NCBI GenBank assembly: GCA_033239525.1
Contig: BSYO01000033.1
Coordinates: forward strand, 9,601,501 to 9,665,500
From: Nepenthes gracilis
Taxonomy: Eukaryota > Streptophyta > Magnoliopsida > Caryophyllales > Nepenthaceae
Length of the DNA: 64,000 nt
Reading direction: 5' to 3'
Positions 36,097 through 46,600 of the stretch are shown in pieces. The position numbers and the translations under genes are program-made. The notes under the pieces are model-generated. The model was not told the origin of the DNA. It searched no databases and saw only the letters and a program-made list of their open reading frames with translations. Positions within the stretch are counted from its first letter, which is position 1, and each line of letters begins with the position of its first letter.

Positions 36097-36438
36097 TGCA
36101 TAAGGGTTTTGTCCAAGGCATTTTTAGGCCATTCCAGAGAGAGAAAGAGAGAGAAGGAGAAAATCAAAGCTTCTGAGTCTAAATCCATCCAAGAGTTGGT
36201 TAGAAAGGTAATAGATCTGGTCAAGGCAAGTGTACTCATACCCTCTTTTTTCTCTGTTTTGATTTTTAATCATTTTTTTGAGTATTTTCATCTTGATACC
36301 TACCCAAATCATGAAGAATATATAATCCATGATTATTGCTCAAGGTATTTATGGTTTATTGTCCAATTTACCTTTTGATTTGCTTGGTTTAGCTTTGCCA
36401 AACCCTAACCCACGCCCAGCTTGGGTTCTCCCCTCTTT

Positions 36439-36456
36439 TTTTTTTTTGGTAAGTAA
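36439..36456 (-). mobile_element. 18-bp retroposed LINE tail with 15-bp TSD
   Basis: GGTTCTCCCCTCTTT occurs at 36424-36438 and again at 36457-36471. Only a T-run and GGTAAGTAA lie between. This is the second copy in the window of a LINE insertion reduced to poly(A) plus about nine bases. The edges float within the T-run. Confidence 0.88.
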
Positions 36457-36581
36457 GGTTCTCCCCTCTTTCTTTCAAATTTTATGCTTAATTGTCCCCA
36501 AATTATGAATTATCATGTCCTAATTATACATATATATCGGTGGGGCGTCCAATTTCTCAAGAATTGACCCGTTCCTAACAC

Positions 36582-36790
36582 CCGAAAGCTCCAAAACGGC
36601 CTTGGCACTGTTCACACGAGACAAATGAGAATTTTGTATGTTTCCACCCTATCTAATTGTTATGAAATTTATGTCTAATTATATATGTCTAATTGTAAGC
36701 CCCAAAATTATATGTTTATACTCCATTTGTAAAGGAAATATGTCTCAGTGACCCCCAAAGTGATAATTGTAAAATGGTGATAAGCCAACT
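36582..36790. other. Short flank between LTR and LINE-D
   Basis: Nothing recognised. It contains GTGATAAG near 36778, which could be a very short partner of GATAAG at 38561 if LINE-D inserted as a whole. Confidence 0.3.
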
Positions 36791-36859
36791 CATTATGGTT
36801 GCTGCTGTTTGTTAGGTCATGATGAATCTAAATGACATTCTAAGAAAATCTCCCAATAA

Positions 36860-37733
36860 ACTGGTAAATTTCGTCCCAGCTCCTCCAATTCTGCTCACGT
36901 AGCAAAAGTCCAAGGGGACTATGCATTGCAACCAGATTTAGTTGGCCAACCGAGTGATGCAAATGAATCCAAATGCTTTGCCAATTCTTTTGCTCCCCTT
37001 CAAGAGGATGATGGGTCCTTGAATCCTACAGATTCTGACCAAACTGGGTCAGCAGTTCATATTAATTCGTATAATAACTCAATGTCTAGTAGCGCCACAT
37101 GTAAGGCAACCTCCGTGCACCAGATGGATGTGCTTGTGAGGGCTGCTGATGTAAGTTGTGTTACCCTAGTGGAATGCTTGCCTAACAGGTCTGGGCTGGA
37201 TTCCTAGCCTCATCCCTTTGATGCTATGATGTTAGAACCAATTCTGGATCATAACTGCATTAGTTCTGATGCTGAGGATTGGGAATATGAGCAGGGGTTC
37301 TGTCACCAAGAAACCAGGGCCCCTGGGGCTCATATCATGTTCGTAGATATGGTACTTAGGGGTCTTACCTGTACTGATGCTGAACTGCTTAGCAGTTGTA
37401 CCCTCCCCATGCCAATCTCTAATGAGGACCATTTAGCAGCTCTTGGCACACCATCTAGTGTTGATGATGGCTATTCTGCAGTTGGCTTTGCCCCTAGCCC
37501 TCATGTTGTCCCTACCGACCTGCATTGTCAGGAACAATGGCCTTGCACTAGTATTGGCACGTTGAGAAGGAACATTGCTGCAATGCGTTCGTAGTTCGAT
37601 GCTGCCAGTTCTTGCGTAGCCCCAATCTCTACTCTCCCTACTAATTACTCAACCCCTGTTCCGGAAGGAGAAGGATCCAAATCAGCCACCAATGTTCCAA
37701 AAGGCGAAAAAAGAAGCGTTCTCCAAATCCCCC
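36860..37733 (+). pseudogene. LINE ORF1 C-terminal remnant of LINE-D
   Basis: Two plus-strand pieces, 36926-37207 and 37226-37594, read as the serine/aspartate-rich C-terminal half of plant LINE ORF1. They include NSFAPLQEDDGSLNPTDSD (compare NSFSVLQE in LINE-E ORF1). A basic tail KKKRSPNPPR ends at a stop near 37733. The DUF4283 half is absent. Frames change once, near 37207. The assignment rests on composition, short matches and position next to a LINE 3' UTR. Confidence 0.55.
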
Positions 37734-38347
37734 TAGATAGATTGAATTAGGCTTGCCCGTAATTTGCCGGGCTGCTCCTTGTCAGGATTGGCATGTGTTT
37801 CAATTCTCCAACCGAATTTTGTGAAAGAGTTCTGGTTGGTCCCAAGCAACTGGAATTGCTGGTTTTTGGTTTCAAACTTCCTGATCATTGGTTTGACTGA
37901 TGTTGAATGCAAGTGGCTTACAAGATCGCATGATTTGGATGGAATTCTGGCCATTGGGTGAACGGTCTTGGAAGGATTGGATTTTGATTCTTTTTCTCTG
38001 GTCATGGCTTGACCGGAATGGTAGCTTGAGTCTCCAGTGCTGATTGAATTTGGGGATTTGGCCGGTCAACTTTGTTGACCGAAAACCTCAGGTCATTTGG
38101 CCTAAAAGGATTTTGGCTAGTTGGGCAGTTGGATGTGTGGATACATATTTACCGGTCTACATGTGAACCGGCAAATGTGTCTGTTTTGCTGTATGTGAAT
38201 GTGGCTACCCGGTTTGGCTAATGTGGCTCTCTGCTGGACACATTGGTGCCTTCTCTCACATTTCCCGTTTTCTAGAAGGCCAGATTTCTTTTCGCTTTGA
38301 GTGATGTTGGGTGGCGTATCTGTTGCCAAAATTGCTGATAAGGAATT

Positions 38348-38560
38348 TTGATATCTCTTTAGGAGATATCACTCCTGTGTTAGTGATCTATGATGATCCG
38401 ATGTATTTTTTGTTGTATTTTTTTTCATGAATTGTGTCATAGTCACAGGGGATACCCTTGCTGCTATGTTTCCTACTCCGAGTTGGCAAAACACTTGGAG
38501 TAGAACATAGATGTTATATTTTTTTCTTTAATGCACTCAACTTACTTACCAAAAAAAAAA
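38348..38560 (+). mobile_element. 213-bp LINE tail insertion
   Basis: It is flanked by GATAAGGAATT on both sides (38337-38347 and 38561-38571). It holds only a G/C box, a stem-loop and ACTTACTTACC-poly(A). The alternative, that it is the true end of LINE-D, remains possible. Confidence 0.6.
38467..38507 (+). other. LINE 3'-terminal stem-loop (example 3)
   Basis: CTACTCCGAGT and ACTTGGAGTAG pair over ten of eleven positions, with one G-T pair, around the loop TGGCAAAAC. The stem sequence differs from examples 1 and 2 but pairing is kept. Confidence 0.85.
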
Positions 38561-38571
38561 GATAAGGAATT

Positions 38572-40300
38572 CTAATCTTTCCTATGCATTGTGATGTCCA
38601 TGCATCCAAACTAACTCGTGAAAAGACTTAAATCTGAAGGAAAGATAATAATTATATTTGTATGCGGAGGGAAATCCATAATTGGAGATTTGATCGAATT
38701 GTTCTCCGTGTTAGAGATATTGTGAATGAATTATGGTGAACCTTCCTTTAAATGAATAAGAAACCATGAAACTAGGACCACAGATTTATGTTACAAAGGT
38801 AATACCCCTTAGCCTGCCCCTAGCATTACAGCAGAGATTCAGGGACTATGCTAGCCGCATATTATAACGGACAATATTTTTGGCAAGCTTTAGAATATTA
38901 CTATGGAAGGATGAGGACTGCCTCTGGAATGCGGGAGGTTAGGGAGCATTTTATTCGCCCTATATATCACATCATAGGTATACCGCTCACCATGTGGTGT
39001 TCAGCCTTTTCTATGCTAGAGTTTGTTATTGGATGTTGAGTACGTCATTCGGCCTTGGATCATATGGAGCATTATGATCCTTCCTTGTTCTCTCATACCT
39101 TTAGTAAGATTTACTGACCCTGATCCATAAAGATTAATGTAAATTATGAATAATGCATTAAATTACATTTCTTATCTTCGAGTATCGCTTATATTGCCCC
39201 ATTCCATTACAACTTTCATTTGAATATGCATGTTGTCGGTTATTTAGTTATAATATACTTACTGAGCTGTTAGCTCACCCTTACTTCTTTTTCCTTCCAG
39301 ATGAGATCCACAAATTGATACCCAATCAAATAGAGCAAGGAGAGGGATTTTGTTAGAGGAGATTTATCAGACTTCGGAGACTTGGAAGTTAGGATATGAT
39401 TAATGTAATGAAATGTAAATAGCTGATTTAGATTAATGTTGTGTATTAATAGTAGCATGGCATGTTGTTTATTATTATGGATTCGGAGAGACGTGATCAA
39501 GTACCCATAAGAAGATGATGATGGAGTGAGGTTTTCAAAAGTAAGAGATGGAGTTCTTAGCTTATGCTGTGCAGGTGTTTCTCTGGCCGACAAGCAAGAA
39601 CACTTCATAGTTGCTCCGATCTCCTGCTGGCTGCTGCTGCCGTGAGCCTTGATTTATGATGATGAATTCAATTGCAGCTGCTGCCTTCATATGTGTGTTG
39701 GACTGAAATGTAGTGGCAGTCATTGATTATGGTAGCTTGATGCTTTTGTTGGTGGCTCCCAGTTTGGTTCTCAATCAGCCGTCCGGATAGGTGTCGTTAT
39801 GTGGTCGGTTCAGATGTCGTTAACCTAGCTGGTCTTTTTTCCTCGTTTTCTTTCGGACTCATGATTTGTTTCATGGTAATGTTTGGGGAATACCCCATCG
39901 TTTATACTCAATCTCCAAGTCGGCAAAACACTGGGAGTTAGATCATAATTTTGTTGTACTTTATTTTATTATTAATTTAAATTAATTACTTACAAAAAAA
40001 AATATTATTATGGATTCATTGTTTCGCTTCCATAGCTTATTTGTGGATATAAATTTTCTCCTCGAAAAATCTACATTAGTCCCAGTCCTGCTCGTTGAGA
40101 GAGAAGCTCTGTCTTCTCTCTTCTCTGCTTTTCAAACTCACCATCCCGTTCCTGTCCCACCTGTCCCTTCCCCTTGCGGGCACCTCATGGCGCCGGTCAG
40201 ACGGACTGACCACATTCCACTGCATGCGGCCGCCCGTCGATCGAAACCTGTCATAAATTCTGGTTAGAAAGGTGGACGTAAAAATTTTTCTTTTCTTTTA
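38572..40300 (+). repeat. LTR-like sequence with acceptor-type signal, interrupted by a LINE tail
   Basis: Around 39260-39300 the sequence TACTGAGCTGTTAGCTCACC, a pyrimidine tract and TTCCAG matches the region of the other gypsy LTRs that carries the putative branch point and acceptor. No ORF is credible; the 85-codon reading at 40010-40267 lies in GC-shifted LTR-like DNA. LTR termini were not found. Confidence 0.4.
39485..40002 (+). mobile_element. 0.5-kb LINE tail insertion with 15-bp TSD
   Basis: TATTATTATGGATTC is perfectly duplicated at 39470-39484 and 40003-40017. The insert ends in a G/C box (GGGGAATACCCC, about 39887), a stem-loop (about 39908-39948) and TTACTTAC-poly(A). The body is CTG-rich 3' UTR from about 39600; no coding domain. 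Confidence 0.85.
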
Positions 40301-40864
40301 CATATATATTACATCGTGTGCACATGATCGCGTAAGGCCCAACTTCGTGAGTTGGCGTGGTTTTTCCCCTCTCGACTGACCAAGACGAGGTCGGTCGGAC
40401 ATGAAGGTCCCGAACAAACTGAGATACCACTAGGAATCACAAATTACTCAGACCATAACAGCGTACGGAAGCATATTAATATTCATTAACTTTTAGCAAC
40501 GGAAATAATTTACAATTCTTTCCCAAAACATCAAAAGCGAATAACATCAATTTTGCTCCTTCGCTGCTTAAGTTCCGGCTAGCTACTCTGCCTATCTAGT
40601 CCTCCGGACCTCAATCTTTTTCGTCCGGCATAAACTCGTCATCACCATCTTCATTATCTGAAAAATAGAAGGGGTGAGCTAGGGAGCCCAGCAAGGTACT
40701 CATGCGTAAATCATGGATAATCTTGAGCAGCAAACAGACGGAATACAATAAAGGCGTACATGCAGGCAGCTTCATAAACATGGCCGGAGTCAATGTAAAA
40801 CAGATTCCGAAATCGTGCAATTAGATTTCCAAAAACATGCTTCTGTTTCCAAATTCATTTTCAT

Positions 40865-41065
40865 CAAAAACTAGCTATATTTAAGATCTACAGCTCTCGA
40901 CCATCATACGGCTACATTTAAGGCCTGCAGCTACTCGGCCCTCTGAATCATATAACACTATATTTAAGGTCCGTAGTCATGACCCAATCAAACGGCTATA
41001 TTTAAGGTCTGTAGTTACTCGACCATCGGCTACATTTAAGGCCTGCAGCTACTCGGCCATCAAAC
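40865..41065. repeat. CTACATTTAAGGCCTGCAGCTACTCGG tandem block
   Basis: About four units of GGCTACATTTAAGGCCTGCA plus GCTACTCGGCCATCA, imperfect, period near 40-60 bases. It holds the same relative place in its LTR as the 32-bp repeats at 15205-15361. Confidence 0.75.
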
Positions 41066-41164
41066 ACTTAGTTCCGCAAATCATGCTTTTTCGAAAATCA
41101 AAGTCTTATATGCAATTAACCGGACACGATAAGGTCTCTCTTTTAATGTCTTAAAATCGGGGGT

Positions 41165-41388
41165 TGTTCTCATCAAAATGCCGGAGGTCTTTTATCAAAA
41201 GCTGATTTCAAAATCACAAGGCAATGCCAGTTTCAAAATCACAGAGCAAATGCCGGTTTCAAATCCTAATACTAATGCCAGCTTCGATTAAGGCCGATTT
41301 CAAGATTAAAGAACAAATGCCAGTTTCATATTACAGTGCAAGTGCCGGTTTTAAATCAAGGCTGGTTTCAAAATCAAAGAGCAAATTT
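41165..41388. repeat. GCCGGTTTCAAAATCA minisatellite, left part
   Basis: Units of about 25 bases, AATGCCGGTTTCAAAATCAC and variants, recur roughly eight times. The array resumes at 49736-49870 on the far side of LINE-E, which shows LINE-E inserted into it. Confidence 0.75.
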
Positions 41389-43199
41389 TTTTTTGTAAGT
41401 AATTTTTTGGATTAAAGGGAAAAGAATATAATACAGACAGTGATTTTACACCAAGTGTTTTTCCGACTTGGAATGAAATCAAAGTCATCGGGGCATACCC
41501 CTATCACCTCGTTACAGAGGAAACAAAAAGAACCTACTAGAGGCCCGGACACTACTTAATCAAAGACCAAAGCTAGCTACATCGGAAACAGAGGACCAAA
41601 TCATATACAGATGGGCCACAGTAGCATGTTTTGCATTCTGCAGTTCAACAAACAGCCACATGTACTGCAATCTGCAACACGGCAACACAGCAGTGCAGCA
41701 TGCAGCATCTCCGCACAGCACAACCAAGCCCACCACAACATTAGCTAGTTGCCAAGAAGCCAAATGTCAATAACCAGCTCCTCCTCGCTGAAGTGGAGAT
41801 GCCGTATGCTGACCCAGGTAGCTCCGCAGCAACCGACAGCAGTGCCTGCAACAAAGGTTTCAAAAGCCCCGCACGCAGGCTACCCCCTCAAACCAGCAGT
41901 AGGTAGCAATGACATAAAACAGCAGTGCATCATTTGTGCCTACACACCAACGAGCAGTTAAGAATTCCAAATCGGCTTGCATCAGTACCGGCCAAAGAAG
42001 CTTCAGGCTATAGCATCATGTTCAAAGCCTTCACTCCCAACCAAGCACCATATGCAAAAGCAACAGATGAAGCTAACAGTCCAGCACCACTTTCAACAAA
42101 TGCAGCAGAGCCACCAACATCAAGAGCAGTTGCAATCCAGCTTCAGCAAGGACCAAAGGAGCCAGATCCAGCAAATCCAGCTACAGCATCCATTAAAAAT
42201 AGCTCTAGCAGTCGAAAGTTCTTGTCCAAGAGCAGGTCCCCTGAGCATTTCGTGGGCTGAAGCATTTGGCAGCTCATAGGGACTTTCAGCTGTAAAGCTC
42301 TCAGAAAAACAAATAGCAGGAGTAGCAGCCGAGAACTGAAGCAACAACTAACGATGTCACACCAGATTTCCAGCATCAGGATAAGCAATAGCATCCTGCA
42401 TCACCAGATCCAAGGAGCAGCATGTGTGGAAGAGCACATTCCAACCCAATCGGACTGCAAGCCGGCCTTAGACCACTGCATACCAGGGCAGTCCTCCCAG
42501 ATAGCCTTCACTCCAGCTCCAATAATTCAGAATGCCAAACGCCTAGTTAATCCATTTAGCATCCACTGATGCAGAGCGTCAGAATCCATGGAACAGAAAA
42601 GGTATCTGCCCAACAGTTCTCAGTGTCTGAAATGGCCACATCAATATTTTCAACCCAGCTTTCAGCATCCGTAGACAGCATCAAATTCAGTAGGACTTGC
42701 ATCAGCAACCAGATATCATCAACCGCAAACAACATCAAGGCTGTTCCAGACAGACTTTCCAGCATAGTACATTCCCAGGCATCACGCATTTCCTAATCCA
42801 AAACCACTAGATTTCCAATCCACAACCTGGCAAACTATCGGCAGCAGCGGTTCATTGCCACTGCATTCCTGCATTCTCGGGGTCAACTGCAGTAAAACAT
42901 CAGACAACACCCAATCAATTAGCAGGCCTACTGCATTCCTGCCCAGTGGATCATCCCTCAGCATCATTCCAGCGCTCCAATGCATATGCACCACCCCAGC
43001 TGATAACCAAGAACATCAATCCCAAGCACCAAGCACTAATAGTACCAAGGATCCATACACAACACCACACAGCACCTCAGCACAATGAAGAGAGGTCTGG
43101 ATCCCAGGACATATAGATCATCTTCAGAATAAAAGAGAATATATATAGAGATTTGTTTTCCATTTTCGATTTCCTTCATTTATCTTTATTCCTTCTGTT

Positions 43200-43345
43200 T
43201 TCACCCATTTTCTGGCTTTTGCTTTTTTTTTTCTTTTTTGTTTCTTTTTTCTTTATTCTTCTTTTTTTTGTTTCTTTTTTCTTTATTCTTCTTTTTTCTT
43301 TATTCTTCTTTTTTTTCCTTTTTTTTTGGAAGTGGTATGAAGAAG
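43200..43345. repeat. Polypyrimidine (TTTTCTTTATTC) tract in the LINE-E 3' UTR
   Basis: Tandem TTTTTTCTTTATTCTTC units. On the sense strand this is an A/G-rich run. The open frames across it are composition artefacts. Confidence 0.8.
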
Positions 43346-43605
43346 AAGATGGGGACACCATCAGAGCCTGCAAATTCAGAAGAGCAAGGCAACAAACAAG
43401 CAGCGACCTAGAACAATTCATAGTAGGTAATCGGCAGCCAAACGTAAGCAACCAGGAGTCAAAGAGGGCGGGTTTTTTTTTGTTTTTGTTTTTGGGGGTG
43501 GGAAAGGAATGAAACCCAGATGAGGCATCTAAACAGAACTTGCCAAACGCACCAGCCACCATCAACCCCCATTTTTTTTTTATTTTTTATTTTATTTTTA
43601 TTTTT

Positions 43606-46600
43606 TTATAGGCCCCAACGAATCCGAGACGGGCTAGAAACACCCCTGTCAGTCACCGTGATGGTCATTAATTTAAGCCTCACAACATTGACAATCAAAG
43701 AGAAGTGTTGGGCAATGTCTTCGGGGGACTTTTGGTAGATACGATTATTGCGTTCCTTCCAAATGTAGTAGACCGTGGCCGCCAGAGACAAGCGCTTAGA
43801 GAGGGCCGAGAAGCTTTTCCCTTTCCATATAGGAGCAGCCCAAGAAATATTTTGATACCACTCGGAGTGGGGCCAATGAATACCCGAATGTCTTTGAACT
43901 TTAACCCATAAGGATCTGGAAAATGGGCAGGAGAAGAAAAGATGCCCATGGTCTTCATCTCCCGTATTGCAAAGAACGCATCTAGGAGAGAGGTTTGGGA
44001 CATAATGGATGCAGTCAAGGGTATTGAGTCTGCCTTTAATAGCAAGCCATAATGTAAACGCGTGAGCAGGATATGGGATGGACCCCACACCAGAGGAGCC
44101 CAGATAACCTTTTGTTTGGGAGGATGAATGAGTAGGTATGCAGACTTAGTCGAGAAGTTTCCATGAACATTCCCGGCCCATCTTAGAGAGTCTTTTTGGT
44201 TGCAGCGGGGGGTTAGTCGGCATGTGCTCGATAAGATGGGACACCTCAGTGTCGAAAGGGTTAGGCCAGGTTCAGCTGTTATTTCTGATTATTGCCGAGA
44301 CCTTAACGTCCCAGGATAAGCCCGATACTATGCGAGTACGATCGGAGCTGACCTCACTCAGGGGGCCAAGGGGGTGTCAGTTATCATGTCAGAGGAAGGT
44401 ATCAGTACCATCTCCAATGGCCTTAATAGAGTGGGTGCATAAAATGTTGAAGTTTCATAATCTTACGCCAGCTCCAAGTGGCGGATTCCGGGACTTTAAG
44501 GGTCCAAATGCACCGGTCTTTGATTCTATTCTTGTAGATCCATGAAGACCAAGCCGAATTAGGATCTTTAGAGATGATACGCCAAAGAAGCTTGCAGTTA
44601 AGAGCTTTATTCTGATCCATCAGGTTTTTGATGTCCAACCCACCTTCAGACTTAGGGTAGCAAATATCGTCCCAAGCCACTTTAGCATTAGCTCTGCCTT
44701 CAAAAGAGCCATTCCATAAAAAACGGCGCAAGAGGCTATCTATTGCTTTTAGAGTGGACTTAGGAAGGATAAAAAGAGAGGCCCAATAAAGGTGGATGGA
44801 CGAGAGAATGGAGGCAACGAGTTGCAATCGCCCACCAAAAGAGAGCCATCTATTTTTCCACGCCGTGATCCTCCTAGTGATTCTGTCTGTGAGAGATTTG
44901 CAATTAGAAACCGAGAGTCTAGTGGTTATCAGGGGGACCCCCAAGTATCTTATGGGAAGTTTGCCCACTTTAAACCCCATGATAGCGGCAATGTCCTGGT
45001 GAAGAGAAGTGTCCTTTGAATAGATGAAAATTTACTCTTACTCGGGTTAGCAGAATGCCCCGAGGTAACATGGAATTCTTCAATGCAGTCCTTGAGGATC
45101 CGAGTGGAATGAGTATCGGCATGGGAGAAAAGGAGGAGGTCCTCGGCAAAGGCAAGCATAACAATTTGAGTTTCGGCACATTTCCAGTGAAATTTAAAGT
45201 TATCATCCCACCTCACCTTGAGCTCAATAATGCCATTCAGGACTTCCATCACCAGGACAAATAAATAGGGGGGAGAGGATCCCCTTGGCGAAGCCCTTTG
45301 CTGCCTTTGATGAAACCGACCACTTCCCCATTGATATTGAGGGAGTACGACGGTGTGGTAATGCACTGGCTAATCCAATTGACCATTTGTGGGAGAAAAT
45401 TCATGAGGGTCAGCATATTAATAATGAAATCCCAATAAACAGAGTCATAAGCTTTCATCAGATCAATCTTCATAGTACATCTAGGCAGGTCATGCCCAAG
45501 ATGATACTTATGAAGGAGCTTCTGAGCTAACAGGATATTATCACTAATCTGACGCCCTGCCACAAAGGCCGTTTGGTAGTTGTCAACCAGGTATGGAAGT
45601 GCTTCCTTGATTCTGTTCGCAAGAATTTTAGAGATCACTTTGTAAATGACATTACAGCAGTAAATCGGGAGGTAGTCTGAAACCGTGTCTGGGGACTGAA
45701 CCTTATGGATAAGGCTTATTAGAGTGGTATTCAACTGTTTAAGGAGCTTTCCATGATTAAAAAAGTCATGGATAGCTTCATAAACAGTATGACCGGTATT
45801 CTCCCACAAGTCCTTAAAAAATTTCGATGTGAAGCCATTAGGACCCGTGGATTTGTCATCACTAATGGAGAAAATCTCCTTGTGGATTTCCTCCTCACAA
45901 ACTGGCCTAACAAGGGGGCCAGTTAGTGAATCAGGGACTGTATGGAGAATGTAGGGGTGAATCCAATTTGCATCCGCTGACCCGTGGGATCGCCCAGATT
46001 TCAGGGCATTTTTGAAGTGGCCAACAATCAGATTATAAAGATCCTCCATCCCATTAGTAGGATTTCCTGACTCATCAAGGAGGGAGATGATCCGATTCCG
46101 ATTATAGTTCCCACTAACAGTCTTAAAGAAGAATTTTGTGTATTGGTTGCCCTCTTTGAGCCACTTAATTTTGGCTTTTTAGTGAAGGTAATCTGCCTCC
46201 TTAGCCATTGCGGAATAGTAATCTGCCTTACAAGAACGCTCAATCCCCAAGGAAGGGAAAGCCATAGATTGGACATCCTCAAGGCATTTCTTTTTTTGGT
46301 AAGTATTTTGGATTAAAGGGAGAAAAAATTACAAAATATATGTTTTATCTCCAAGTATTTTGACTTGGATTTAAAACATAAAATGCTAGGGCATACCCCG
46401 AGCAAACGGTACATCAGAGAATATATAAAAAACCTCTAGGAGGACAACATTCAACCGAAACGAGAAAATATGAAATTTTCATTCATAAAAAATATGAAAA
46501 TGGTTCGGCATCAGGAGCACCAAAATTAGAACCAGGCAAGGCAATTCCTTCATCCGAGAGAACTAGCAACCGTGTCCCAACCGAGTCCACTAAAACGACC

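Larger units (their letters stand above)
35454..36581 (+). repeat. Gypsy-type LTR, plus sense, probably solo or truncated
   Basis: It ends in CGTTCCTAACA near 36581 and may start TGTAATGTATCAG near 35476. The interior matches, in inverted orientation, 33050-33540: GC-rich cluster (35840-36080), TATA-like word (36089), GAGA-rich tract (36135-36160) and donor-like GTCAAGGCAAGTGTACTC (36216). No internal domain follows on the right. A 18-bp LINE tail interrupts it at 36439. Confidence 0.6.
36791..38560 (+). mobile_element. LINE-D: ORF1 C-terminal part plus 3' UTR, no ORF2
   Basis: ORF1-like sequence (36860-37733) is followed at once by a 3' UTR and by a G/C box (38449), stem-loop (38467-38507) and ACTTACTTACC-poly(A) (38540-38560). 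There is no endonuclease or RT relic between. An 11-bp duplication GATAAGGAATT at 38337-38347 and 38561-38571 suggests that the last 213 bases (38348-38560) are a separate truncated tail. LINE-D proper may then end at about 38347. Confidence 0.6.
40301..41388 (-). repeat. LTR-like sequence, minus sense, with tandem repeats
   Basis: On the minus strand CTAGCTCACCCCTTCTATTT then TTCAG at 40658 resembles the acceptor region of other gypsy LTRs. To the right lie two tandem-repeat blocks. LINE-E has inserted at 41388. The minus-strand 69-codon reading at 40611-40820 is part of this LTR and not a gene. Confidence 0.45.

Noticed and set aside
40010..40267. 85-codon frame starting MDSLFRFHSLF
   Set aside because: It begins in the TSD after a LINE insertion, so the start region was created by the insertion; no domain.
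43153..43565. Overlapping frames across the polypyrimidine tract
   Set aside because: Phe/Leu or Lys/Glu runs produced by TTTTCTTT repeats in the LINE-E 3' UTR.
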